Source: Amorphoplanes friuliensis DSM 7358
Lineage (GTDB): Bacteria > Actinomycetota > Actinomycetes > Mycobacteriales > Micromonosporaceae
Assembly: GCF_000494755.1 (NCBI RefSeq)
Contig: NC_022657.1
Span: forward strand, 124,001-188,000
Direction: 5' to 3'
Length of the DNA: 64,000 nucleotides
Under the pieces are notes generated by a model that saw nothing but the letters and a program-made list of their open reading frames with translations, searched no databases and was not told the DNA's origin. Below are positions 1 through 10,282 of the stretch, one piece after another (the first letter of the stretch is position 1; each line of letters opens with the position of its first letter). The position numbers and the translations under genes are program-made.

Positions 1-1
1 C

Positions 2-2374
<2,373 letters not shown>

Positions 2375-2382
2375 GGACACAG

Positions 2383-2416
2383 AAAAGGGGCCCCTCCGTG
2401 GAGGGGCCCCTTTTTC
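2383..2416. terminator. Rho-independent terminator after clpB
   Basis: GGGGCCCCTCC and GGAGGGGCCCC pair around a very short loop, with A residues before and T residues after. It can work for both clpB and the convergent small gene at 2425-2604. Confidence 0.9.
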
Positions 2417-2424
2417 CTTGCCGT

Positions 2425-2604
2425 CTAGCTCGCCCGTGCCTCCCGTTGCCGGTAGGCGTGGGTCATGAGAATGTCCGTGAGAGCGTGCTCGCCCTCGTCG
2501 GACCAGATCCTGATGCCGTCGCGGTGCAACTGGTACCGGACGTCGGTGTAACTGGTGCGTGTGTCGTCATGGTGAACGACGGTCAGGGTGTCTGCGTGTG
2601 GCAT
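2425..2604 (-). CDS. small hypothetical protein, 59 aa
   Basis: Unrecognised short protein convergent with clpB. The ATG at 2604 is chosen because an AAGGAC sequence lies about 11 bases upstream and because the protein from MPHADTLTVV onward has mixed, protein-like composition; an in-frame ATG at 2652 would add a Pro/Arg-rich stretch. The product is polar with His/Asp clusters (VVHHDDTRTSY) and ends REARAS. No signal peptide or membrane segment. The call rests on composition and start context only. Confidence 0.5.
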   Translation of the reverse strand: MPHADTLTVVHHDDTRTSYTDVRYQLHRDGIRIWSDEGEHALTDILMTHAYRQREARAS

Positions 2605-2952
2605 GGGACTCACCGGTCCTTGTCGAGTCTGGGGCGGCCGCGGCATGGTCACGCGGCCGGCGCAATCGGGAAGGCGCCCGAATCCGGTCTGCCTCGGCCC
2701 CGGCTGTCTCTGAGCGGGGGCGGCGACTCGGTCGGGCAGGGGGCGTCGCCGAAGGTCTCTGCTGCCTGGGGCGCGCCACGAGATGGAAGTGTATGGGTAG
2801 CGATCGACTCCTGTCGCCCCCTGAACGAGCGACCTATATCGTCCGATTTCGGGTTACATCGGGCGATGTTGCCACAGGTGGCGATCCGATGTCGGTCGGT
2901 CGACGGAACTGGCATACGCCCGATACCGTGAGTGGATCTAGGAGGGAGCGCC
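2605..2952. other. intergenic region without a convincing gene
   Basis: This stretch lies between two divergent genes and should hold both promoters. It includes a short palindrome GCCACAGGTGGC near 2872-2883 and the AGGAGGG ribosome binding site (2940-2946) of the next gene. No confident -10/-35 pair was identified. Confidence 0.4.
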
Positions 2953-3882
2953 GTGTCTGATCCGATGTACCCGGGAATGTCGGCACCGAGATCACGCCCG
3001 ACGGTGGTCACCGTCTCGTCCTACCTGCTCTACCTCGCCTCGGCTGCGTCGATCATCGCCGGCGTCCTGTCCCTCACCACGGTCGGGACGACGCGGGACG
3101 TCTACACCGAGCTGTACGCCGGCACCGAGAACTCCGGCATCGAAAGTGTCATCGTCGCGGTCAGCGTGGTCGGTGTGGTGATCAACATCTTGTTCGCCGC
3201 CGCACTGGCGATCCTCGCGATCTACAACAACCGGGGCAAGCAGGCGGCGCGGATCACCACGTGGGTGGTCGGCGGCATCTTCCTCTGCTGCAACGGCTTC
3301 GGCCTGCTCGGCACCGCCGCCACCAGCGGCATGAACCTCGACACCGGCACCACGTCCGGTCCCAGCGCTTCGGACATCGAGGCGGAGCTCGCGGACCGGC
3401 TGCCCGGGTGGTTCCAGCCCATCTCGACCACGCTGACCGTCATCGTCGTGCTGACGCTGCTGGGCGCGGTCATCCTGCTGATGCTGCCGGCGGCGAACGA
3501 GTTCTTCCGCAAGCCGGCGGTCGCGTGGGATCCGCTGAACCCGTACCCGGGAATGCCTGGTCAGCAGCCGCCTTATCCGGGCCAGCCTTATCCTGGGCAG
3601 CCCTATCCGGGGCAGTCGCCGTACCCGACCTATCCGGGACAGCCGGCGGGTTACCCGGCGTACCCGGGAAGTGTGTCGGGGCCGACGACTCCGCCTGCGG
3701 CACCACCGCCGTCCGGCGAGCCGACACCGCCGCCGGCCTCCGGCCCGGAAGCGGATCCGCACACGGGCAGTGTGCAGCCGACCGATCCGTGGAGTGCGCC
3801 GTCACCGCCGCCGTCTCAGACTCCGCCTTCGCCTCCGTCGGAGGAGGACAAGCCGGGCCCGCCCCCGGCCAACCCCTCCTGA
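2953..3882 (+). CDS. membrane protein with proline-rich C-terminal tail
   Basis: Predicted polytopic membrane protein of 309 residues, function unknown. GTG 2953 is chosen because AGGAGGG lies 6 bases upstream. Hydrophobic segments appear at about residues 17-45, 70-95, 105-130 and 155-180. The last third is a Pro/Gly/Tyr/Gln tail with PYPGQ-type repeats and then a Pro/Ser-rich end. The next gene encodes a similarly built protein, so the two look like a paralogous tandem pair. Such tails are common in actinobacterial cell-envelope or division-linked proteins, but no specific role can be assigned. Confidence 0.8.
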   Translation: MSDPMYPGMSAPRSRPTVVTVSSYLLYLASAASIIAGVLSLTTVGTTRDVYTELYAGTENSGIESVIVAVSVVGVVINILFAAALAILAIYNNRGKQAARITTWVVGGIFLCCNGFGLLGTAATSGMNLDTGTTSGPSASDIEAELADRLPGWFQPISTTLTVIVVLTLLGAVILLMLPAANEFFRKPAVAWDPLNPYPGMPGQQPPYPGQPYPGQPYPGQSPYPTYPGQPAGYPAYPGSVSGPTTPPAAPPPSGEPTPPPASGPEADPHTGSVQPTDPWSAPSPPPSQTPPSPPSEEDKPGPPPANPS

Positions 3883-3896
3883 GAAACGCTCGCCTC

Positions 3897-3926
3897 GCGC
3901 GCCGCCGGGTAACCCCGGCGGCGCGC
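3897..3926 (+). terminator. hairpin between the two proline-tailed membrane genes
   Basis: GCGCGCCGCCGGG pairs with CCCCGGCGGCGCGC around a three-base loop. No T run follows, so termination may be partial. Confidence 0.6.
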
Positions 3927-3974
3927 TGCGCGTCCAGGTAGGTTCGTCCGCAACGGATCACCCGGGAGACGTCC

Positions 3975-4793
3975 ATGTCGTACGCAATGCAGCCGCCGAT
4001 CGCCGCGGCGGCCCCCACCACCGAGCCCCGCCGGCCGGTGTCGGTGGCGTTCGCGTCCATCCTGCTGATCGTCATGGCGGTGGCCGGCCTCGCGTACGCC
4101 GTCGCCACGCTGGCGGTCGCACCCGGGACGGTCGACCGGTTCCGCGCGGCTGCCGGTTCGGGCAGCGCGGACGTCGACGGTTACGTGACGGTCGTCTGGA
4201 TCGTCGCCGCGTTCAGCGTGGTCCTGGCCGTGATCCTCTTTGCGCTCTTCATCGTGCTGGCTCTGGGCCTGCGACGCGGCAGCAACGCGGCACGGATCGC
4301 CACCTGGGTGGTTGTCGGGCTCGGCCTGGTCGCCGGGTGCGGCACGACGATCAGCATGGCCGTGCAGCGGGGCGGAGACGACGCTCAGGGGACGCTGGGG
4401 GCCGCGCTGGCCGATGCCTACCCCGCCTCGTGGCTCGGGCTCAACGTCGTCGTGAGCGTCGCGCAGGTGCTCGGGTACCTGCTTGTGGGTGTGCTCTTGC
4501 TCACCAGCCCGGGGACGTTTTTCGGCCGGGCACCCAAGGCGCTGCCGCCGGACCCGTTCGCCGCTCCGGCGCCGGGTGGTTATCCGCCGCCTCCGGCCGG
4601 GTACGGTTTGCCGCCATCGGCCGGCTACGGTCCGCCGGCTCCGGGTGGCTGGTCAGCGCCGCCGGCCGGCGGTTACGGATCGCCCTATCCGTCGGCGCCG
4701 CCCGCCGCGGGGCAGCCGATCCCGCCGGGACAGCCGGCGTCGCCTCCCCAGCCGGGTCCGGACGACGAGTACTGGTCGCGTCCTTCCAGCTGA
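3975..4793 (+). CDS. membrane protein with Gly/Pro/Tyr-rich C-terminal tail
   Basis: Unrecognised 272-residue protein built like its upstream neighbour: a short cytoplasmic N-terminus, about four hydrophobic segments (residues 24-48, 75-98, 105-125, 155-180), then a tail of PPPAGYG-like repeats from about residue 195. ATG 3975 has GGGAGAC a few bases upstream. It ends DDEYWSRPSS. Probably a paralogue of the 2953-3882 product, separated from it by a hairpin. Confidence 0.8.
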   Translation: MSYAMQPPIAAAAPTTEPRRPVSVAFASILLIVMAVAGLAYAVATLAVAPGTVDRFRAAAGSGSADVDGYVTVVWIVAAFSVVLAVILFALFIVLALGLRRGSNAARIATWVVVGLGLVAGCGTTISMAVQRGGDDAQGTLGAALADAYPASWLGLNVVVSVAQVLGYLLVGVLLLTSPGTFFGRAPKALPPDPFAAPAPGGYPPPPAGYGLPPSAGYGPPAPGGWSAPPAGGYGSPYPSAPPAAGQPIPPGQPASPPQPGPDDEYWSRPSS

Positions 4794-5167
4794 CGAGGGA
4801 CAAGCATCGACGGTTGTGCGTCACCCGAACGGGTACCGTTGAACGCCGAGGATGTCTCAGGTTTCGCTGTCCGGTCGATGTAAGCGTGCCGCTCGGTGGG
4901 TGTTTTTCGCTGGACGGACAGACGTCGATCGATGACAACGGTGTCGGTGCGTACTCGTTCGATGACCGTCGTTGTCTGCGGGACCGGCAACGGTGCCGCG
5001 GAAAGGTGCTTTGAGCTGCGTCTATACCTGTTTTGAAGCGGTGGCCGCAGCCTCTTCAGTTAACAATATTTCCTGTTCCGCCGGGGTAATGCCGTGGGTC
5101 AATAGTTCCTTTCCGCCCTGGCGGGGCAGAACGTTCCAGTTCGGCGTCAGGAAGTACGCTCGATGAC
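4794..5167. other. gene-poor region
   Basis: No convincing gene. Base composition is more AT-rich around 5040-5110 (GTTAACAATATTTCC), as in a regulatory region. A 64-codon open frame here (4972-5166) has atypical composition and no ribosome binding site. The region probably holds the promoter for the small ORFs that follow. Confidence 0.4.
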
Positions 5168-5341
5168 ATGGAAGCCCACCACGACCTGCGTAAATTCATC
5201 ACTGAATTGGCCGTCGCGCAGCGTTGTGCCGTGCTTTCATCGGGTCGTGAAGTTGACTGTGACCTCGACCCGGGTCGTGTGACGGTGCACTACACGGCAG
5301 TTCCGACGACCGGGCGGGCGTCGGGACGGCCGCCATGCTGA
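5168..5341 (+). CDS. possible small protein, 57 aa
   Basis: Open frame from ATG 5168 giving MEAHHDLRKFITELAVAQRC... and ending SGRPPC. The N-terminal half reads as an amphipathic helix followed by a CDLDPGRVTVHY stretch, protein-like rather than shadow-like. No close ribosome binding site is evident and codon use is less GC-biased at third positions than the neighbours. Function unknown; existence is uncertain. Confidence 0.35.
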   Translation: MEAHHDLRKFITELAVAQRCAVLSSGREVDCDLDPGRVTVHYTAVPTTGRASGRPPC

Positions 5342-5401
5342 TCGTGATTCAACAATGTGGGGCGTCTCACTCCGGGGGCGGGGATCGAGAGCTCGACGGC
5401 G

Positions 5402-5560
5402 ATGAGCAGCGACCAGAAGGCGGCTGAGGCGTTGCAGGAGGCAGAGACCGAAGTCGGTGTCGCGGAAATGGTCGATCGGGGTGCGGACGCTGCCGTGCGG
5501 GGTGCCGGACAGACGTACCGATCGGCCTACCGTTCGACCGATCTCGGCCTTACGGCCTGA
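5402..5560 (+). CDS. possible small protein, 52 aa
   Basis: Short frame upstream of the ArsR-type regulator. Translation from ATG 5402 begins MSSDQKAAEALQEAETEVG and ends STDLGLTA; the N-terminal half looks helical and acidic. A GTG at 5357 would add 15 residues of poor composition. No function can be suggested. Confidence 0.35.
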   Translation: MSSDQKAAEALQEAETEVGVAEMVDRGADAAVRGAGQTYRSAYRSTDLGLTA

Positions 5561-5626
5561 AAGTTAGCCGGTTCGTTCCTGCGCACATGCAGGAGAATCG
5601 ATGCAGTTGGTGGAAGGATGGAGATC

Positions 5627-5995
5627 GTGGGAACTGCGTTGGCGGAAATGACAATGCCTCAGATCTCGCCGCTTGCCGGCGAGCCAATTGAAAAGGCGGA
5701 TGCCGAGCGACTGGCGGGAGTGCTGAAGGCACTTGCCGACCCTGCTCGGCTCCGGCTGCTGAGCCTCATCCAGTCCGCTACGGATGGCGAAGCGTGCGTC
5801 TGCGACCTGACTGCCCCTCTGGGCCTGTCGCAGCCGACCGTGAGCCACCACCTGCGGATCCTGACGGAGGCCGGCCTGCTCGAGCGCGAGAAGCGCGGCG
5901 TGTGGGCCTACTACCGGCTGGTCCCGACAGCGATCGCGACCATTGCGGACCTGCTCACCCCGCCGCGCAAGCGGGCTACGAAGAAGGCCCGCTGA
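5627..5995 (+). CDS. ArsR/SmtB-family transcriptional regulator
   Basis: Winged-helix repressor of about 122 residues. The DNA-binding region reads LADPARLRLLSLI, then GLSQPTVSHHLRILTEAGL (recognition helix) and REKRGVWAYYRLV (wing). The ACVCDL segment matches the ELCVCDL metal-site position of ArsR/CadC/SmtB sensors, so a thiol-metal ligand is likely. GTG 5627 is preferred because GGAAGG lies 9 bases upstream; ATG 5618 is an alternative that leaves no spacing. A long palindrome follows at 6011-6044. No transporter gene adjoins, so the effector is open. Confidence 0.85.
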   Translation: MGTALAEMTMPQISPLAGEPIEKADAERLAGVLKALADPARLRLLSLIQSATDGEACVCDLTAPLGLSQPTVSHHLRILTEAGLLEREKRGVWAYYRLVPTAIATIADLLTPPRKRATKKAR

Positions 5996-6010
5996 GTAGA
6001 CCTGACAAAG

Positions 6011-6044
6011 CCTGGCGTCACCGTTAATGGGGCGTGACGCCAGG
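6011..6044. terminator. 11-bp inverted repeat after the ArsR gene
   Basis: CCTGGCGTCAC (6011-6021) and GTGACGCCAGG (6034-6044) are perfect complements around 12 bases. It lies between arsR and the aldolase-family gene, 49 bases ahead of the latter's start. It may be a terminator without T run or an operator. Confidence 0.6.
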
Positions 6045-6093
6045 CCGGTACCTCCCCGAAGGATCCACCCCCCGGACCCTTAGGAGTAAACGG

Positions 6094-6762
6094 GTGAACT
6101 ATGTGCCCGGCGATCTGCGCGATCAGCTCGCGCACGTGGGCTACGACGTGGTGCAGGCCGGTCTGGTCTGTGGCTCCGGCGGCAACCTGTCCGCCCGGAT
6201 GCCCGACGAGGATGCCTGCTGGGTGACCGCGAGCGGCGCCTGGCTGGACAGACTCAGCCGGACGACCTTCGCACCGGTACGCATCTCCGACGGCGCGCCC
6301 GCGACCATCGGCACGCTGCCGGCACCCCGCCTGACCCCGACCAGCGAAATCGCTCTCCACCTCGCGTTGTACCGCGCCCGCCCGGACGTCAACGCGGTGA
6401 TCCACCTGCACCCGCAGACGGCGCTGCTGCTGGATGCGCTCGGTGAGCACATCCGCATCGTGACGACCGATCACGCCTTCTACCTCAAGCGTGTCTCCAC
6501 TGTGCCGTTCCGCCTGCCGGGCGGCACGGAGGTGGCTGCACTGACGGCCGCGATGGCCGCCGACGGCACCGACTGTCTGGTGCTCAGCCAGCACGGCTGT
6601 GTGGTCATGGCCGATTCGGTGGAGCTGGCCCACAAACGGGCCCGCAACCTCGAAGAAGCCGCGTTGCTGACCTACCGGGCGCTGACGCTCGGGCGGTTGG
6701 ACAACCTCCGCGAAGTCCCGGAGGAATTCCTCGACCGCCTGCCGTCAGCAATCTCCGTCTGA
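6094..6762 (+). CDS. class II aldolase/adducin-family protein
   Basis: Predicted zinc-dependent sugar-phosphate aldolase or epimerase-like enzyme of 222 residues, cytoplasmic. The metal-site pattern is visible: GSGGNLSAR near the N-terminus, PTSEIALH carrying the likely catalytic Glu, VIHLHPQT giving the HxH pair, and SQHGCVV giving the third His. GTG 6094 is preferred since AGGAG lies 7 bases upstream. The substrate cannot be read from the sequence; family members include L-fuculose-phosphate aldolase, ribulose-phosphate epimerase and methylthioribulose-phosphate dehydratase. Followed by a clear terminator. Confidence 0.85.
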   Translation: MNYVPGDLRDQLAHVGYDVVQAGLVCGSGGNLSARMPDEDACWVTASGAWLDRLSRTTFAPVRISDGAPATIGTLPAPRLTPTSEIALHLALYRARPDVNAVIHLHPQTALLLDALGEHIRIVTTDHAFYLKRVSTVPFRLPGGTEVAALTAAMAADGTDCLVLSQHGCVVMADSVELAHKRARNLEEAALLTYRALTLGRLDNLREVPEEFLDRLPSAISV

Positions 6763-6765
6763 CAA

Positions 6766-6807
6766 GAACACGCCCCGCGACCGATTCGGTTCGCGGGGCG
6801 TGTTTTT
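6766..6807. terminator. Rho-independent terminator after aldolase-family gene
   Basis: AACACGCCCCGCGA pairs with TCGCGGGGCGTGTT, followed by a T run. It separates the plus-strand gene from the convergent DedA gene. Confidence 0.9.
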
Positions 6808-6923
6808 CGGTTTCAAGGCCGGCGAGCACGCAGCCGGCAATCGGCGGGAGCGACGGTCAGAACCATGCAGCCAGGCACGACATCCAGATCTTGACTCTGG
6901 GTCTGGATCTGAGCCTCAGAGCA

Positions 6924-7775
6924 TCAGGCTGAGTGGCGGGGCTTGTGGTCGCTGTGGTCGTCTTCGTGGTCGGTGATGGCTTCCGCCATGCCGGCAACCG
7001 TGGCCGCCGCGACGACACCGATGGCCGTGGCCGGTCCAGGCTCCGCCGCCGCGTTCTTCTTGGCCTTCCGCTCGCGGAGCATCTCGATCAGGATCGGCAG
7101 CACCGAGATCAGCACGATCAGGGCGACCACCGGCAGGATGTAGTGGTCGATCTTGTCGCCGATGGCGTCGTAGATCTGCTGGGCCAGCAGATATCCGACC
7201 AGGATCACGCCGTCGCACCAGAGGATCGCGCCGACCACGTTCCACAGGAAGAACGTGCGAGCCGGCATGCCGAGGGTGCCCGCGACGGGGTTCAGGAAGG
7301 TGCGGACGATCGGGATGAAGCGGGCCAGGACAACGGCCTTGGCGGGCCCGAACTTCTCGAAGTAGAACTCCGCCTTCTCCACGTATTCACGCTTGAACAG
7401 CTTGCTGTCCGGGCGCTCGAACATGCGGCGGCCGTATTTTGCGCCGAGGAGGTGACCCAGCTGGGCGCCGACGATGGCGCAGAGCGGCGCACCGATCAGC
7501 AGGCCCACGAGGGACATGCGGGTGCCGTCACCGAAGATCGAGTCGGCGACGGGAGAGGCTGCGACACCGGCCAGGAACAGCAGAGAGTCACCGGGGAAGA
7601 AGAACCCGACGAGCAGGCCCGTCTCCGCGAAGAGGATCGCCCAGACGCCGATCAACCCGAAGGTCTGCAGCAAATCCTTCGGGTCCATCGGGTTCAGGGC
7701 AAGCTGCTCGGAGAGCGCACGGATGTCCACGAGGAGCAGGGTACCGGCCGCTGCCATACCGGTACCTGTACGCAT
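6924..7775 (-). CDS. DedA/VTT-family membrane protein
   Basis: Integral membrane protein of about 283 residues in the DedA superfamily, linked in other bacteria to undecaprenyl-phosphate or phospholipid translocation. Signature segments are FFPGDSLLFLAG and RFIPIVRTFLNPVAGTLGM followed by NVVGAILW. At least four hydrophobic stretches are visible; the C-terminus is cytosolic-looking and His/Asp-rich (DHEDDHSDH). ATG 7775 lies 8 bases past the upstream gene's stop; ATG 7757 is possible. A DedA gene near fba also occurs in Mycobacterium, consistent with a conserved neighbourhood. Confidence 0.9.
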   Translation of the reverse strand: MRTGTGMAAAGTLLLVDIRALSEQLALNPMDPKDLLQTFGLIGVWAILFAETGLLVGFFFPGDSLLFLAGVAASPVADSIFGDGTRMSLVGLLIGAPLCAIVGAQLGHLLGAKYGRRMFERPDSKLFKREYVEKAEFYFEKFGPAKAVVLARFIPIVRTFLNPVAGTLGMPARTFFLWNVVGAILWCDGVILVGYLLAQQIYDAIGDKIDHYILPVVALIVLISVLPILIEMLRERKAKKNAAAEPGPATAIGVVAAATVAGMAEAITDHEDDHSDHKPRHSA

Positions 7776-7783
7776 GCTGTGGA

Positions 7784-10282
7784 TTACAGACGCGGGTCCA
7801 CGGGCTCGGACTCCGCCGCCAGGATGGCGAAGACAAGTTCGTGGATGCGCCACAGCGGGGCGCCCTCGGCCAGCCGGTCCAGCGCCGCCAGACCGAGCCC
7901 GTGCTCACGCAGAGCGAGACCGCGCTTACGGCCCAGCGAGCGCTGGCGGAGCCGATCGAGCTGCTCCGGACGGGTGTATTCCGGGCCGTAGATGATCCGC
8001 AGGTACTCCCGGCCACGGCACTTCACCCCCGGCTGTGCCAGCCGGCCCTTGGTGTCGGTCACCCCGAGCCCCGCGTACGGCTTGACGACCATTCCCTCGC
8101 CACCCGCAGCCGTGAGGTCGAGCCACCAGTCGGTGGCGGCCTGCTCGGCAGCGGGGTCGTCGAGGTCGACCACCATGCGCCGCGTCGGCGTGAAGAGGAC
8201 CGGGTCCGCGGCGACCAGCTTGTCGGCCAGGTCGAGATGCCAGCCGTGGTCCTTGTCCCGGTAGCTCGTGCCCGCACCGGCGAGCACCGCGAACGGTGCC
8301 AGGGTCACACCGGTCAGCCCGTCGGTCGGCTGCACGTAGGCACGGTAGGCCGCCGAGTAGCCCTCGATCTCGGTCGCCCGCAGCTCGAGGCGGTCCCGGA
8401 GCACGGACACGTCGAGGCCCCGGCCGGTCGCCTTCCGCAGCACGTCGAGGGCGGCCGGGAGCGCGGCGCGGCCGGCGGCGCCGACTCCGGCGTACCGCTC
8501 GCGGATCAGGCTGCCGGCCTTGGCCGACCAGGGCAGCAGCTCGGCGTCGAGCAGCAGCCAGCCGGTGTCGAGCTCGTCGAAGATCCCGGCCGCCGCGGCG
8601 CGGACACCGGCCAGCAGCGCCGCGTTGCGCTCGGCGTCGAAGAACGGCCGTCCGGTACGCGTCCAGATCGCGTCACCCGCACCGTCGCGGGAGACGCGGA
8701 CGACCGCACGGGAGCCCATGTGCTTCTCCTCGCACACGACCTTGCCCACGCCGGCGGAACGCAGGTCGGCGAAGGCGGTCGACGGGTGCTCGAGATAGCC
8801 GTCGATCGTCGACGTCGAGCACGGTGCCATCGTCGGGGGCAGCCACACGAGTGTTGCCGGGTCGAGGGCGAAGCGGCTCATCACCTCCAGTGCCGCGGCG
8901 GCGTTCTCCGCGGCGACCGTGGTGCGGCCGTACCCGTACTCGAGGTGCCGGTGGCCGGTGACGTCGGCCAGGTCGAGCCCCTCGTCGGGCTTCGTGTCGA
9001 CCGGCACCAGCGGGCGGGCCGGCTCGTAGTACTCGCGTTCGGCGGGTACCGACACCAGCTCGCGGGTCGGCCAGCGCAGGGCGGTGAGCTTGCCGCCGAA
9101 CACACAGCCGGTGTCGAGACAGATCGTGTTGTTGATCCACTCGGGCTGCGGGGTGGGCGTGTGGCCGTAGACGACCGCTGCCGAGCCGCGGTAGTCGCGG
9201 GCCCACGGGTAGCGGACCGGCAGGCCGTACTCGTCGGTCTCGCCCGTGGTCTCGCCGTAGAGCGCGAAGGACCGGACCCGCCCGGACGCGCGGCCCTGGT
9301 AGGCCTCCTTGAGCCCGGCGTGGGCGACGACCAGCTTGCCGCCGTCGAGCACGTAGTGGCTGACCAGGCCCTCGATGAAGGTCCGGACCTCGGCCGTGAA
9401 AGCTTCGTCCTCGAACGAAAGCTGCTCGAGCGTCTCCGGAAGCCCGTGCGTGAGCTGCACGTTGCGGCCGTTGAGCTTGCGGGCGAGCTTGTTCTCGTGG
9501 TTTCCCGGCACGCAGATCGCCGTGCCGGCGGCCACCATGCCCATGACCAGGCGCAGCACTCCGGGGGAGTCCGGGCCGCGGTCCACCAGGTCACCGACGA
9601 AGACAGCCGTACGGCCGTCCGGATGCACCGCGTCGACCGGGCGGCCGGCGTCGTCGCGGACGAGGGCATAGCCCAGCGTCGTCAGGAGGGTCTCGAGCTC
9701 GGCACGGCAGCCGTGCACGTCGCCGATGATGTCGAACGGGCCGGTGACGTCCCGCTTGTCGTTGAACAGCTTCTCGTAGCGGATCTCGGCCGCCGCGATC
9801 TCGTCCACGCCCCGCAGCACGTGGATCTTGCGGAAGCCCTCCCGGGCCAGCTGACCCAGCGAACGCCGCAGGTCACGGTGCATGCGGTTGAGGACGTGAC
9901 GACCGAACGTCCGGTCCTCGCGTCCCTGAGTGCGCTCCCACGCCAGCGCCTCCGGCACGTCCAGCACCACCGCGACGGGCAGCACGTCGTGCTCGCGGGC
10001 GACCTTGACCAGCCCGGCCCGCGCATGGGTCTGGAGGTTGGTGGCGTCGACGACGGTGAGCCGCCCGGCGGCCAGCCGCTTGCCGGCGACGTAGTGCAGC
10101 ACGTCGAAGGCGTCGCCGGACGCGGACTGGTCGTTCTCGTCGTCCGCGACCAGGCCGCGGAAGTAGTCGGAGGAGAGCACCTGCGTCGCCTTGAAGTGCT
10201 CGCGGGCGAACGTCGACTTGCCCGAGCCGGAGATGCCGACCAGCGCGACGAGCGCGAGCTCCGGGATGTCGATGGTGGTCAT
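7784..10282 (-). CDS. pnkp: polynucleotide kinase-phosphatase Pnkp (RNA repair)
   Basis: Three-domain RNA-end-healing enzyme of 832 residues. The N-terminal kinase has P-loop GISGSGKST (residues 16-24). The central metallophosphatase shows DIIGDVHGC, VFVGDLVDRG and VPGNHENK, which removes 2',3'-cyclic phosphates. The C-terminal adenylyltransferase has EEKHMGSRAV (lysine nucleophile motif) and EGMVVKPY (motif IV). Length matches the bacterial Pnkp family (about 850). ATG 10282 overlaps the Hen1 stop by 4 bases, so the two are translationally coupled; in known systems Hen1 methylates the repaired 3' end and Pnkp/Hen1 form a complex that seals RNA. Confidence 0.95.
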   Translation of the reverse strand: MTTIDIPELALVALVGISGSGKSTFAREHFKATQVLSSDYFRGLVADDENDQSASGDAFDVLHYVAGKRLAAGRLTVVDATNLQTHARAGLVKVAREHDVLPVAVVLDVPEALAWERTQGREDRTFGRHVLNRMHRDLRRSLGQLAREGFRKIHVLRGVDEIAAAEIRYEKLFNDKRDVTGPFDIIGDVHGCRAELETLLTTLGYALVRDDAGRPVDAVHPDGRTAVFVGDLVDRGPDSPGVLRLVMGMVAAGTAICVPGNHENKLARKLNGRNVQLTHGLPETLEQLSFEDEAFTAEVRTFIEGLVSHYVLDGGKLVVAHAGLKEAYQGRASGRVRSFALYGETTGETDEYGLPVRYPWARDYRGSAAVVYGHTPTPQPEWINNTICLDTGCVFGGKLTALRWPTRELVSVPAEREYYEPARPLVPVDTKPDEGLDLADVTGHRHLEYGYGRTTVAAENAAAALEVMSRFALDPATLVWLPPTMAPCSTSTIDGYLEHPSTAFADLRSAGVGKVVCEEKHMGSRAVVRVSRDGAGDAIWTRTGRPFFDAERNAALLAGVRAAAAGIFDELDTGWLLLDAELLPWSAKAGSLIRERYAGVGAAGRAALPAALDVLRKATGRGLDVSVLRDRLELRATEIEGYSAAYRAYVQPTDGLTGVTLAPFAVLAGAGTSYRDKDHGWHLDLADKLVAADPVLFTPTRRMVVDLDDPAAEQAATDWWLDLTAAGGEGMVVKPYAGLGVTDTKGRLAQPGVKCRGREYLRIIYGPEYTRPEQLDRLRQRSLGRKRGLALREHGLGLAALDRLAEGAPLWRIHELVFAILAAESEPVDPRL

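Noticed and set aside
4972..5166. 64-codon frame
   Set aside because: Unusual composition, no ribosome binding site and no third-position GC bias.
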